Assembly (NCBI GenBank): GCA_025201365.1
Contig: JAIXMF010000006.1
Span: forward strand, 868,001 to 932,000
Direction of reading: 5' to 3'
From: Syncephalis plumigaleata
Taxonomy: Eukaryota > Zoopagomycota > Zoopagomycetes > Zoopagales > Piptocephalidaceae
Length of the DNA: 64,000 nucleotides
How positions within the stretch are numbered: position 1 is the stretch's first letter; each line of letters opens with the position of its first letter. A model generated the notes under the pieces. The model did no database searches and was not told the DNA's origin. It saw nothing but the letters and a program-made list of their open reading frames with translations. Of this stretch, positions 23,568-34,450 are shown one piece after another. Position numbers and translations under genes: made by a program.

Positions 23568-24786
23568 TCATTTATTTACGTTATTGTTATTACTATTCGC
23601 ATTCAATGGTAATGTTTTCTTTCGACGTATAGGCATACTCGTACGAAGTTGTTTGATTCTAGTTGGTACATAGTACACTTTACTATCCTTTCCTCCTTCT
23701 CCTTGTTGTTGTACTTGCATAGTTGGATGATTCACATCAAGCCATGGCATGGCAGGAATACGTATTTGACTAATGGCCCAATTACATATCTCTGCCAATA
23801 TTCCGTCTACATTCGATTTAATGCCCATAACTGCTACCCTACGAATATTTAACGCTGTGGCTAATCGAGACTCTGATCCTGCGGGCACCAATGCTATCGG
23901 TACGCGTCCCGCTCTATAGGCAAGCATTGGTAGATGAGCGTACATGTGAGGTGGTGACATATCTGCTCGACAAACTATTACAAGTTTCAATGGTCGATCA
24001 GTCAATGGTAATACATGCTTTAACTTTTTAGTACTGCTAATAGTCGCCTCTTCATCCATTGCATCTGACATGGCAGTGTCAGCGTCATTGTCATTATTAC
24101 TGAGCTGTATTGAATCAGTGATTGCTGGCACACCATGACTACTACGTCGACGTGCTTCTCGTTCCAATACACGAGTGACTGATGCTAGACCAGTACATAA
24201 ATAGTTGGCAATTGGTGGACAATCACCCGGTGGTGAGGGTGTAGTTACTTTTACAGTATTATTAGCAGATGTATCATTATTACTCTTGGAACGTTCACGA
24301 TGAGCATGGCTTTTATCCGGATTAAATGGATGTTGACACGCTTTTCTGTAAGCATGTTGTTCTGCATGATATTTACCTACACAAGTTATGGCGCTATAAC
24401 ATATATAGGTACACGATAATGGATCAATGATTATAGTTTATCAATTCTAGTATCTAATACTTACGGGCATAATTTGTTCATTAACTTCTCTTGTTCAGTT
24501 ACCTGCATTGAAGGCCTGTAATATTGAGTGATTAGTTGATATTGACAGACACACATATGATACATGTTCTAGATTACCAATAAATATTATAAGCGGCATC
24601 TAGGGTAGCCTTGAATACAGGTCGTCTATTTTGTTCGACGGCACGAGTATTGCCACGACCACCAAACGTGCTGGCACGAGCATTATCCCTCGACACAGAA
24701 GCGGTAACCTTAGCAGACGCTGTGTCCAAGTTGCTATTTCGATTATTGGCACTATTATTCGATTCAGTCATGAAGGGCGTTGACAT
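23568..24786 (-). CDS. RNase P/MRP subunit, Pop3/Rpp38-like
   Basis: Multi-exon gene on the minus strand, ATG 24786, TGA 23570-23568; introns near 24540-24580 and 24390-24465. The C-terminal half has an L7Ae-like fold: PLKLVIVCRADMSPPHMYAH, LPMLAYRAGRVPIALVP, SESRLATALNIRRVAVMGI. That pattern, together with an N-terminal region containing RPVFKATLDAAYNIYW and LLCTG-like segments, fits Rpp38/Pop3, an RNA-binding subunit of RNase P and RNase MRP (5'-end maturation of tRNA, rRNA cleavage). The middle is low complexity (NNDNDADTAMSDAMDEE) and the C-terminus is basic, ending in asparagines. It is divergent from the tRNA ligase gene with 137 bp between the start codons, so a shared promoter is likely for two tRNA-processing genes. 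Confidence 0.7.
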
Positions 24787-24923
24787 TATTCGAGGAAGAA
24801 TAAGAAAAAAAGATGTGAAATGGCAAACTTAACATGTGACGTTTTCCTCACTTCATTATCATTATTATTTACTTCTTTCTCGCTATTAAAGTTGTAGCTT
24901 ATTGTTTTGTTTTCTCAATAGCA

Positions 24924-27900
24924 ATGACTAGTATTAACAACACTACAAGTACGCCGAGTAGTGAAGAAGCGAATCATCAGTCGAATAATCAAACAGACTC
25001 GACACTTGTTTATAAGCAACTAGTTACAGAACTACCACCGAGACCACGAACTGTTGAGGAGAAGCTCGCTAATCACCGTCTAGTGCAAAGGTTAAAGGAA
25101 CGACAAGCGGAAAGGGCACCCAAGCGAGGTGGAGGATGGCGTACAGGTGGTAAGCTGCTCAGATTTACATTGCAGTCGATATCGTTGTTGTCTACGGATG
25201 GACAAGCCGAGGATATAATGCTGGAGAGTGTTCGATGCGACGAGTTCTCCTACTGGCACGTACCATGTCCATTACCTACAATGGCTCGTGGTCTATTTAT
25301 TCGAATGTGTGGTGCCGATGATTTCCTACCGAAAGATGATCCGGGTATTAAGCCAGATGGACTAATAGGTCAAGAAGTGTTAGAGACATCAACGAAGCTA
25401 GGCTATGAGATTGTCATACGTGGCTATGACAAGTTCTTTTCCTACAATGAAATGCCGTCAACGAAGGTAAAGACGATCATATAAGAATGACATGAATATG
25501 CTTATAACAATAGCAATAATAATAATAATAGATGGAGGCATTAAAGGCTAATACCACTGGACCGTATGAAGTTAGTACCAAGGAGAATGGCTGTATCGTC
25601 TTCGTTGCTGCATTGTCTCCCACACAATTAGTGGTGAGCTCGAAGAATTCACTAGGCGATGATAATGCACCAAGTCATCCGCAAGTGGGCAGAAAGTGGT
25701 TGCATCAGCATTTGAAGCAAGCAAATCGAACACAACAAGAGTTTTGTCAATTCCTCTATGATCAACAGGTGACGGCGGTATTCGAGGTAATCCACTTAGC
25801 GGTGATTACAATGACGTGTAGCTTATTAGATTGCTGGTTTAGTTGTGTGATGATGATTTCGAAGAGCATATAGTGGCGTATCCATCATCTAGACGTGGTC
25901 TCTACCTGCATGGCATCAATCGCAATACGACCGATCTACAAACATGGCCTATCGATCAGGTGGAGCGTGTGGCGATTGCTTTTGGTTTCCATGTCACGCA
26001 ATATCGTTTGTTTGATACACTCGAGGAGGTGATCGCCTATTGCGAATCGATACAATCGGAACAGACTATCTACGATAATGGCAAACAAATGGAGGGGTTT
26101 GTCATTCGCAGCAAGTATCGCTCATCATCATCGTCGTCGCCGAGTAGTGAAGACGGCCGGAATAAGGTGTTCTTCTTCAAGTACAAATTCGACGAGCCTT
26201 ATCTAATGTTTCGCGAATGGCGTGAACTCACCAAGCGATGGCTGGCCGGTAATCATACATCACCACGCTACGAATGGTCGGTCGACTATCTCAAGTGGTG
26301 TAAGGCAGCGTACAAGACAAATCCGGAATTATTTGCAAACTACCAGAATAATCATGGTATTATCGCCGTAAGAAATGCATTCCTCGATTGGTGGCAGGCT
26401 CACAATAAGGAGCCTAAAGGCGCGCAACAGTTATCGAACAAAACACGCAAACATTTGAATCAATCCGCGTTTAATGAACCAATTGTTAAGAAACCAGATA
26501 TGCCTACTAATCTACTGGTAAAGAAACCGCTAAATATACCTGTAAAGAAGTTGGTGATTGCTCCAGTGGCCACTATTGGATGTGGTAAGTTGCTTTGTTT
26601 ACCATGAGTAATAATAACCATTGTAATTGATCGTGTACAACTAGGTAAAACTACATTATCACGAGCATTGGCCGATCTATTAAAGGCAGAGCATGTACAG
26701 AATGATAATATTGAAGAAGGCAGGGGGAAACGTGTAAAGTTCAATGCAATGCTTGTTAAGGCACTCGAGAATCATGACATTGTCATTGCTGATCGGTAAG
26801 TAGGGAATGATTTGCATATGATGTCAATAATGTTAACACATGCCATGCTAGTAACAATCATATGCCGGATCATCGAAAGAATATCGCCGAGACTGTTCGA
26901 AGTGCATGTCCACAAGCGGCTCTAGTTATTATTTATTTTAAACAAGCGGAACAAGGAGCACAATTTGAATTGGCCCTACAACGTATTCAAGAGCGTGGTG
27001 AACATCATCAATTGGTAACACCGAGTAAGACTCCCAACTATCGAGGCATTATCAGAATGTTTCTACGGGATTTCACCCCTCCCGATCCCAAGTTGAATCC
27101 AGAAGACGCGGTATATGATCTGATTATTTCGATAGAATCCGCGGATACAGTGGAGAATAATCTCAATCATGTTCTATCGAAACTATTGCCCATCACCGAT
27201 ATATCGCCACCATCTTCGTCGGAAATAGCGGAAGCCGCTAACAAATCTCTTCAATACCGATTACCCATTGATGGGACGCCAAAAGTATCGTCTCGCATAG
27301 CTGTTCCCACTTATATTGGAGTGGAGATCAAGCCGGATGCAATTACTGATCGATTAGTCGAGTGTCTAAAGAAGGCGAATCAACTACAATTCTACGAGCA
27401 ACTAGTAGCCGATCAACGTGTTTCCGTTACTTTTCACGTTACGCTTTGTCATGTTGCCGATAGATATTCAACGCCATGGAGTAAGGATATGTGGAATACT
27501 TACATGACACATATTCAGAAGAGTGATCAATCCACGCCACCACTCGATATCACCATTAACATCACACATATTGTATGGAATAATGAGGTGATGGCGTTGA
27601 AGGTCGATTTGGTTGCACCAGATTGGATTAGATCCACTAATGAGTATCCGCATATTACGATAGGCACGCGTAGTGATGTAATTAGAGCACGTCAGTCGAA
27701 TGTGCTAATGCAGAAAGCATTCACTGCAGTGAAATCAACCTCAGAGAATGATGCAACATCAAGTAATATTGCGAATAAATCCGATATACTCGATGCATCA
27801 CTTCGACAATCTAATACTTCCTATGCATCCAAGGCTGCCAAATCCATTGATAACATTGCACCAACTACTATCACTACTATCACTACTACTACTACAAATA

Positions 27901-27977
27901 ATAATGCATCGCCTTCGATTATTAAGTTGGATGAACCTTGGATGATAACTGCACCACTTATGGCTTATTACAAATAA
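24924..27977 (+). CDS. TRL1: fungal tRNA ligase (ligase, kinase and phosphodiesterase)
   Basis: Exons 24924-25466, 25532-25786, 25843-26584, 26645-26795, 26852-27977; 938 residues in frame. The multifunctional enzyme heals and seals tRNA halves after intron removal, and in yeast also HAC1 mRNA. N-terminal ligase: EVSTKENGCIVFVA carries the nucleotidyl-accepting Lys in KxNG, followed by LCDDDFEEHIVAY, MEGFVIRSKYR and VFFFKYKFDEPYLMFREW. Kinase: P-loop VATIGCGKTTLSRAL, split by an intron inside GCG/KTT, and IADRNNH. C-terminal cyclic phosphodiesterase: the two HxT motifs are seen as FHVTLCH and YPHITIGT. Domain order and length match fungal Trl1. Exon-intron borders were fixed by keeping the frame through these motifs. 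It shares the upstream gap with the POP3-like gene. Confidence 0.93.
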
Positions 27978-28474
27978 ACATGTGTATAGAATGACATGTA
28001 CTCAATAAATAGTTGTGTTCAATTGTCCATTATCATTTATGGTTTATACTATTAGTTTTACTATCCATTAATCAACAAGTGTTAATGCCTAGCGAGTATA
28101 CGTAGTTGTCTACGTATATATTTTTTAAGATCTATAGATACATCGTCAGTATAGTTGTCATGTAACACATTGGAAATGAAATCGAATTGGCATTAAAGAA
28201 GAGAAAGACATCATAGGGTTCACTAATGTAATACTACTAAATAGTGCATTGATCATTCCTCGTAATAAGCATCAATATCATCATCGTCATCACTGAGTCG
28301 TACCATTTATAAGAGTGAAAGAGACACGGCGTTTCGGTGATTACCGATGAAACAGAAAAAAAGAACAGAGAGAGCGAGAGAGGGAGCGAGGGAGAGACAA
28401 AACAGCCAAATAACAAGGAAGCACGAACTGCTAATGATGAGGAGGATAGCCAGCTAACTAGCTAACCGATTAAC
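27978..28474. other. intergenic region between convergent genes
   Basis: About 500 bp after the tRNA ligase stop; AATAAA occurs at about 28005. GA-rich simple sequence (28360-28400) lies close to the PRPP synthetase stop. A very short minus-strand frame ending DDDDDIDAYYEE (about 28308-28255) is open but too short to call. Confidence 0.4.
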
Positions 28475-29605
28475 TTACTCTGGCACATGCGAGAACAAAT
28501 AGGATACCGATTCACCATTGTGAGTTCGTCGGATGGCTTCGGCCAGCGTAGCCGAAATGTCAATGGTATCCAATTTTGAGCATAAGGACTTTTTCGATTC
28601 GTGTGGCACCGTGTTGGTAACGACAATCTTCTCCAGGACAGAGTTGTTCAACACCTCGATGGCCTTACCCGAGAGAATACCGTGAGTTACAATGGCGTAG
28701 ACGCGTGTGGCGCCATTGTCCTTTAGGGTTTTGGCCGCTAAACCCAACGTGCCACAGGTATCCGCCATGTCATCGACTAGGATGGCAATCTTGTCGCGTA
28801 CATCACCCACGAGCACCATACGCGACACTTCATTGGCCTTTTTACGCTCCTTGTGAATGAGTGCAAAGTCAAGATCCAATCGATCGGCAATCGAGGTAGC
28901 CCTAATGATCAAATCGTTAGTATTCGGTGGACACAAGCGTAGATACACGTCTATCGTTAACATGATAGTGTTATCGATCGAGTACACACCGCTTAGCACC
29001 ACCGGCATCCGGCGACACGATAACCGCTTTTCGATAGTCGGGAATCTCATCGCGAATGTACTTGAGCGTCGAGGGTTCCGCGTACAAGTTATCCACTGGA
29101 ACGTTAAAGAACCCTTGAATCTGGCTTGCGTGTAAATCCATCGTAATGACGTGGTCAGCTCCCGCTACCGTAAGCATGTTCGCCACGAGTTTGGCACTAA
29201 TCGGGGCACGACTCTTGTCCTTTTTGTCTTGACGCGCATAGGGGAAACAAGGGATCACCGCGGTGATACGTCGTGCGGATGCTGTCTTGCAGGCATTGAT
29301 CATGATAAGCAACTCCATAAGATTATCATTAATCTCGCCCGAGCCCGACTGAATAATGAATACATCCTCGTCACGCACTGATTCACCAATGGTGACGGCA
29401 GTCTCTTGATTACTATACTTGTAAACGCCAACTTTGGCCAATTCCACACCAAGCCGACTAGGAAAGAAAACAAGGAAGAGGTAACATGCGAACTGGTTAG
29501 CATCACTGGTATGTCGTATACACGTATAGCAACTTACCTTGCTACTAGACCGGCTAATAATCGGTGTGAACTACCGGCGAAAATCTTGATCGAATTGGTC
29601 GACAT
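28475..29605 (-). CDS. ribose-phosphate pyrophosphokinase (PRPP synthetase)
   Basis: Three exons on the minus strand: 29605 to about 29538, about 29460 to 28990, and 28901 to 28475. About 320 residues. Makes PRPP from ribose 5-phosphate and ATP for purine, pyrimidine, histidine and tryptophan synthesis in the cytosol. Starts [19 protein letters not shown], the usual PRPS N-terminus. Visible motifs: [20 protein letters not shown] (ATP loop), [22 protein letters not shown] continuing after an intron as [19 protein letters not shown], and the PRPP loop [13 protein letters not shown]. Length and motifs match the short, classical class (as human PRPS1 or the shorter yeast paralogues) rather than the insert-bearing ones. 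A pyrimidine-poor GA-rich tract lies upstream. Confidence 0.93.
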
Positions 29606-30161
29606 TATGTAAAAAGTAAAGCGATATGCTACTAATAATATGCAACCAAATAGCAAGCAAGGCTGTAGTTGTCGTCGTCGTCAAGCTAGTTTAATAGAAT
29701 CTGCTGTCCTAGTCCCTACAAAAGCACATAGACACGCAAACAGATGTGCAATGCTGATGAGTTCGACAGTTACCGCAAATAGACAGGTAGAAACAGTGTC
29801 AACTGTAAAGGACGAGCACCAATATAGGAAGAGAGAGAAGGAAACAAGCTATTCGTTTGGAAACATAGAATTATATAAAAAATAAAAAAATCAGTCATTG
29901 GCTTCTACAGTGTGTGTATTTTACACTCCTATCAAATTTCATTTTCTCATTCTTTAATTGATATCTTATAGTGTGATTTTTTGTTTACAGTATTCAGCAG
30001 AGAATATGCTAGATTAATATTATATAACAAGTGTATGTTGGAGCAATAGAGTATAACCAGCCATGATGGTTGTAACAGGTATAAGTGACAATATTGATGT
30101 AGTATTCTGGTAATTTTGATATGTAGGTTCAGACAACGGACGGAGCACACGTTTACACGAC
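29606..30161. other. intergenic region upstream of PRPP synthetase
   Basis: About 550 bp of AT-rich sequence with no gene I can support. It should contain the promoter of the minus-strand PRPP synthetase gene. Confidence 0.4.
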
Positions 30162-30510
30162 ATGGCAGACATTAACAATGGCAAGTCAGCGTATATCTCA
30201 TTGTTTAATTAGTATCAAGTAAATGTAGCATCTATAATCAATCAATGAATAGTGCTGTCATACTGATAGATACTAGTAGTAGTCATTGTGGATCAGGTAA
30301 AAGTGTCTAGATGTGATCAATTCGATTGCGTATCTACTGTTCGATATCCATATGATTGATATGACACAATTACTGTCTGTCTGATGTTCATTAGGACAAA
30401 GGCGACATTCATGCATGGTAGCATCATTCAGAAGCAATTATTGGATATGCGATGCTATCGATTTGTCTATTCTGCAGGGCATTGTTGTATTACAACTATT
30501 CCACCTATAA
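30162..30510 (+). CDS. possible three-exon small gene, unknown
   Basis: Exons 30162-30184, 30253-30296 and 30395-30510 join in one frame to 60 residues ending in TAA, directly followed by AATAAATAATG, a good poly(A) signal. The second exon contains AVILIDTSSSHCGSG and the third RRHSCMVASF and ILQGIVVLQLF. The second intron has a reasonable donor (GTAAAA) and an acceptor CATTAG; the first donor (GTCAGC) is poor. The poly(A) signal and coherent frame argue for a transcript. I recognise no family, and it may be a non-coding or decayed unit upstream of the micro-exon gene. Confidence 0.25.
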
Positions 30511-30651
30511 ATAAATAATGATAATCGATTCATCTTACCATCATCATCATCAAGCGTGTGTCTACTCTTTTTATTCTATTCTATACTCATTACTCCATTT
30601 CGTTTGTTTGTTTGTTTGTTTCTCTTGCTCTTCCATAAGGACAATATCAAC

Positions 30652-33600
30652 ATGGAATCATCTGCTGATAATAACAATAACAATAATGGCCAGCCTATAG
30701 TCAATGCTACAACATCCGTATCATCAAATTCCACTGGTATTTCTACCATCATCATCATCATCGATACTAGTCAACATACTAATCGTAATACTACTATCTA
30801 ATGGTCTTTCTAATGACAATCAATAGATGGTAAGTCTATATCGTATGACATTGATTGCAATGCTAATGATTATGCCACATACAATGATGTCAATCATAGT
30901 TGGTGAGTTAAACAACGAGTGATCATGACATACGTCGTGTTGACTGGAATGTAAATCAAAATCATATATTACTATTCTAGATTCAGACGTAAGTTGATAT
31001 TCTGTCTAAATAAACATACAACGTACTAATTGCAATACTCGTATGACAGGATGTGAGTTGTGAATCACGATGATGCTGTGCCATACGCTCATTGGAATGT
31101 GGCAATCGATTCCCGTATGATTATCATGCATAGGAACACGTAAGCTACTAGTATCATTGCAATGAGCCATTTGATTCACGTATGATTGCATGTATTAGTG
31201 GGTAAGCGAGCACTCGTTGGAATGTGGCATTCGATTCACCGATGATGACGCGTAATAGATTGTAAGTGGGCGGTATTCCGATTGCAGTATACGTCATACT
31301 AATTGCAATGGCACAATTGCTTCACTTGTCATTCCACACACACACACACACACACACGACAGCATGTAGGTGATCATTTCGATCATAGCATACGATGTGC
31401 TCATTACAAGTTGACATGCCATGATACGTGTACGATGACCTGTAACAGGATGTAAGTTGCTAGTCTAGCATTACCGTATAATGTACTAATAACAACAACA
31501 ACAATCATCATTCTCTTCGCATATGATTGCACTAGTATGTAAGTGGACATTTCCATACTAATGCGTGATGTGTTAATAACAATGCATCACACACACATAT
31601 ATATATATATACATAATAGATTGTAAGAAGTTAGCATTCCAGTCTTACTAGTTGATGTACTCATTACCATATGGCATACAATTCACATATGATTACGAGT
31701 AATAGTATGTAAGTGATGATCATTGCAATGTGCAATCGGTTAATTACAAATTGATTGATGATTCACATATGCATCCATGTAACAGAGGGTAACTAGACAT
31801 TCCTATCGTGATATGTGCGATGTGTTAATCGAAATGAGGAACATGGTTCATGATGGATGATTACACGGCATAGACTGTAGGTTGGCATTCTAGTATCAGT
31901 ATACGGCATGCTAATCATAGTATTTATTTATTATTGCGAATAATAGGAGGCAAGTCATTATGATGACTATAGAATACGATATGCTAATTGTAGCATGATA
32001 CATGATTGACTTGTAACAACATATGCAGAAGAAAGTAAGCTAGCACTCCAATAATAATCACAATAATCATAATGAACATACAATTCATATACGTGTGTGT
32101 GTATGGTGATTACACGACATAGGATGTAAGTTGACACATGGACTACAATCCCAAAATGTAGCTCACCTATGACTATGGAATACAATAGGCCGTAAGTTAT
32201 CATTTCGATTGAAGCATACGAGACATTGATTGGAGTGTGGAATACAATCAATTCAAATACTATCACGTACAACAGAAGGTAGGCTAGCATGTTAATGACA
32301 ATAGACAGTGCACTAATAGGAATGTGGCACATGATTTGCATACGATTATGCACAGCGAATAGTAAGCTAGTACTATAATGACAATGAGTGATATGCTAAT
32401 CGTGACGTGGCATACAATCCATATGCATTTATGAATGGCAGGGAGTAAGTAAACATACTGATTTCACCATGCGATGAGCTAATTATATCGTAAAATTCAT
32501 GTATGATTATGAATGGCAGTATGTAAGCTAGTATTATGATTATAGCATACGATGAGCTAATCGCAAATTGATATACACTTTACGTTGGAATACACGTTAC
32601 AGTTTGTAAGCTAGCATACTGATTTCAGCATGTGATGTGATAATTATATTGTGAGACTCACGTATGATAACATGTAAAAGGAGGTAAGTTTGCTTAATTA
32701 TTACAGCATACGATGAGCTAATCGTAAATTGGTATACGACTCACACTTATGCACATCAGACGGTAGGTTTACATAGCAATTATAGCATACGACAAACTAA
32801 TTGAAATTGATGTACAACTCACTTGTGCTTACGCACATCAGTTCGTGAGTCATAATAATGATTACAGCATAGGATGAACTAATTGTAATTGATGCGCAAT
32901 CCATCTATGATCACATATAACAGGAAGTAAGTAGACATAGCGATTGCATCGTACAATGAAGTAATTGTTATCGGTGTACGGTTTGCCTATGATCGTATAT
33001 AACAGGAAGTAGGTTTACATATTAATTACAGCATACGATGAACTGATCGTAAGTGCTGTACAATTCACTTATGCTTATGCGCATCAGTGGGTAAGCCGAA
33101 ACTGTGACTACCGTATACGATGAATTAATCGTAATCGGTGTACAATTAATGTATGCTCATCCGCCTCAGTCAGTAAGTTTGCACAGCAGTTGCAGCACAC
33201 AATGAATTAATTGTAAATTGGTTTACAATTACTTATGCTTGAACGTAACAGAAAGTAAGCCGAAATAGTGACTACCGTATACGATGAACTAATCGTAATC
33301 GGTGTACAATTCACTTACGCTTATGCGCATCAGTGGGTAAGCTAAAATAATGGTCATTTCATACAATGAACTAATTGTAAGCTGGTATGCAATTGATGTA
33401 TGATCAACTATAACAGAAAGTAAGCTAGTATTACCATCACAGGATACGATGTGTTAATCATAATGAATACGACCCATATGTGATTACAAATGATAGAATG
33501 TAAGTTATTTTTCAATGTTACCGCTGAATGAACTAATTGCAAAATGCTCTATGTTTCGCATATGCTTACATTTAATAGGAGGTAAGCTGACATGCTGGTT

Positions 33601-34450
33601 ACAATATGTGACATGCTAATGGTAATGCCATTGAATGATTCACATAAAACTGCAATTATTAGAAGGTAGGTTAGCATTCCAGCTAATTTCCACAGCACAT
33701 TAATCGTATTGTGGTATACCATTGACCGTTGATTATGTATGAAAGGAAGTGAGTCATCATTCTGATTACAATCTACGGTATACTAATCGGAATGTGATAT
33801 GTGCTTGTATCATTATTATTATAGAAAGTAAGCAGACACCAAATGATAATGCATCACGCACTCATTACAATGGGATTACAATCCACGTATAATCATTTAC
33901 AGAAAGAAGTAACTTTTGTCGTTTGATGTGGTCAAGCATCTTGTGAAGCTAATCCACTGTTGTATGGCATAGTTGGAGGAAGCGAATCAACATGTAAGTT
34001 GATGTCACGATTACAATCTACGGTATACTAATCGAAATATCACAAATGATTAACGTATGGCTGCATAATAGCTTGTAAGTTGAAAGTGTCAGCTAGTAGA
34101 CATGAAGCATTAATCATAGTGTGACATACAACTCCCGTATGATCATGGATACTAGGATGTAAGCTAGTATTTTTAACATTGATACGTCGATCTAATCACA
34201 ATACGCTATACATTGATTGAACGATAGGAAGATTAAGCAGTAAGTAATAACCCACAATAAGCATACCCATACTAATCCATTATGATTACAGGACAAGACA
34301 AGGATATCATCAAGTAGATATTATAGGTATTCAAGTCAAGAATGTATTGGTGCAAGATCCTTTAGTGTCCATGCCATTCAAGTCATTATTCCTTGGACCA
34401 AGAAATATATCTACAAGATCATCATTCAATCATTTATTGAATAAATATGT
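30652..34450 (+). CDS. micro-exon gene: 45 exons, most of one codon each
   Basis: Predicted coding sequence 30652-34236, 84 residues. Exon 1 is 30652-30736 (N-rich start, MESSADNNNNNNGQ). Then exons beginning at 30827, 30900, 30981 (8 nt), 31050, 31134 (6 nt), 31199, 31259, 31363, 31449, 31536, 31620, 31706, 31786, 31874, 31947, 32029 (6), 32123, 32189, 32276, 32356 (6), 32442, 32520, 32603, 32681, 32760, 32842, 32924, 33006, 33088, 33170, 33252, 33334, 33417, 33497, 33579, 33663, 33746, 33825, 33903 (6), 33973 (21), 34072, 34156, 34228 (12, TAA at 34234-34236) and 34292 (3'-UTR). All unmarked exons are 3 nt. Every intron is GT-AG except one GC-AG (31950). The spliced protein is hydrophilic and helix-prone (IGYFETFEEWSKWKNEK, then KKELEEANQHLDED). 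The other two frames contain stops. Function unknown; splicing is inferred, not shown. Confidence 0.7.
30830..34291 (+). repeat. tandem family of 43 diverged introns
   Basis: The introns share a layout: GTAAGY-like donor, a purine-rich start often followed by TAGCAT, a block like GCATACGATGARCTAATCG containing the CTAAT branch site, then GTATACAATTCACRTATGMTTATG-like sequence and a YAG acceptor. Lengths run from 52 to 101 nt. From 32763 to 33333 seven consecutive introns are exactly 79 nt, so with their 3-nt exons the sequence has an 82-bp period. Similarity is strongest in the middle (introns 22-33) and fades to both sides. Ordinary introns in neighbouring genes do not show this consensus. 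Confidence 0.85.

Noticed and set aside
31967-32353. Minus-strand open frame of 128 codons inside the array
   Set aside because: It crosses several intron units on the opposite strand; its composition mirrors the intron consensus and not a protein.
30830-34291. CRISPR-like or minisatellite array with 82-bp period
   Set aside because: The period is strict only in the middle, the units diverge strongly, and each unit begins GTRAG and ends YAG with a branch site. That fits introns far better than a satellite or a CRISPR array, and the genome is eukaryotic.
30737-34291. One single large intron spanning the whole array
   Set aside because: It would leave the frame-preserving 3-nt spacing, the absence of stops in only the predicted frame and the aligned stop codon at 34234 unexplained. 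I keep it as the main alternative to be tested, not as the call.
33973-34450. Reading the last micro-exons into the terminal exon in the next frame
   Set aside because: This frame is open from about exon 22 onward, but it hits a stop upstream at the 32356-32361 exon and is not connected to the ATG exon. The stop-codon alignment with the peptide gene supports the TAA at 34234.
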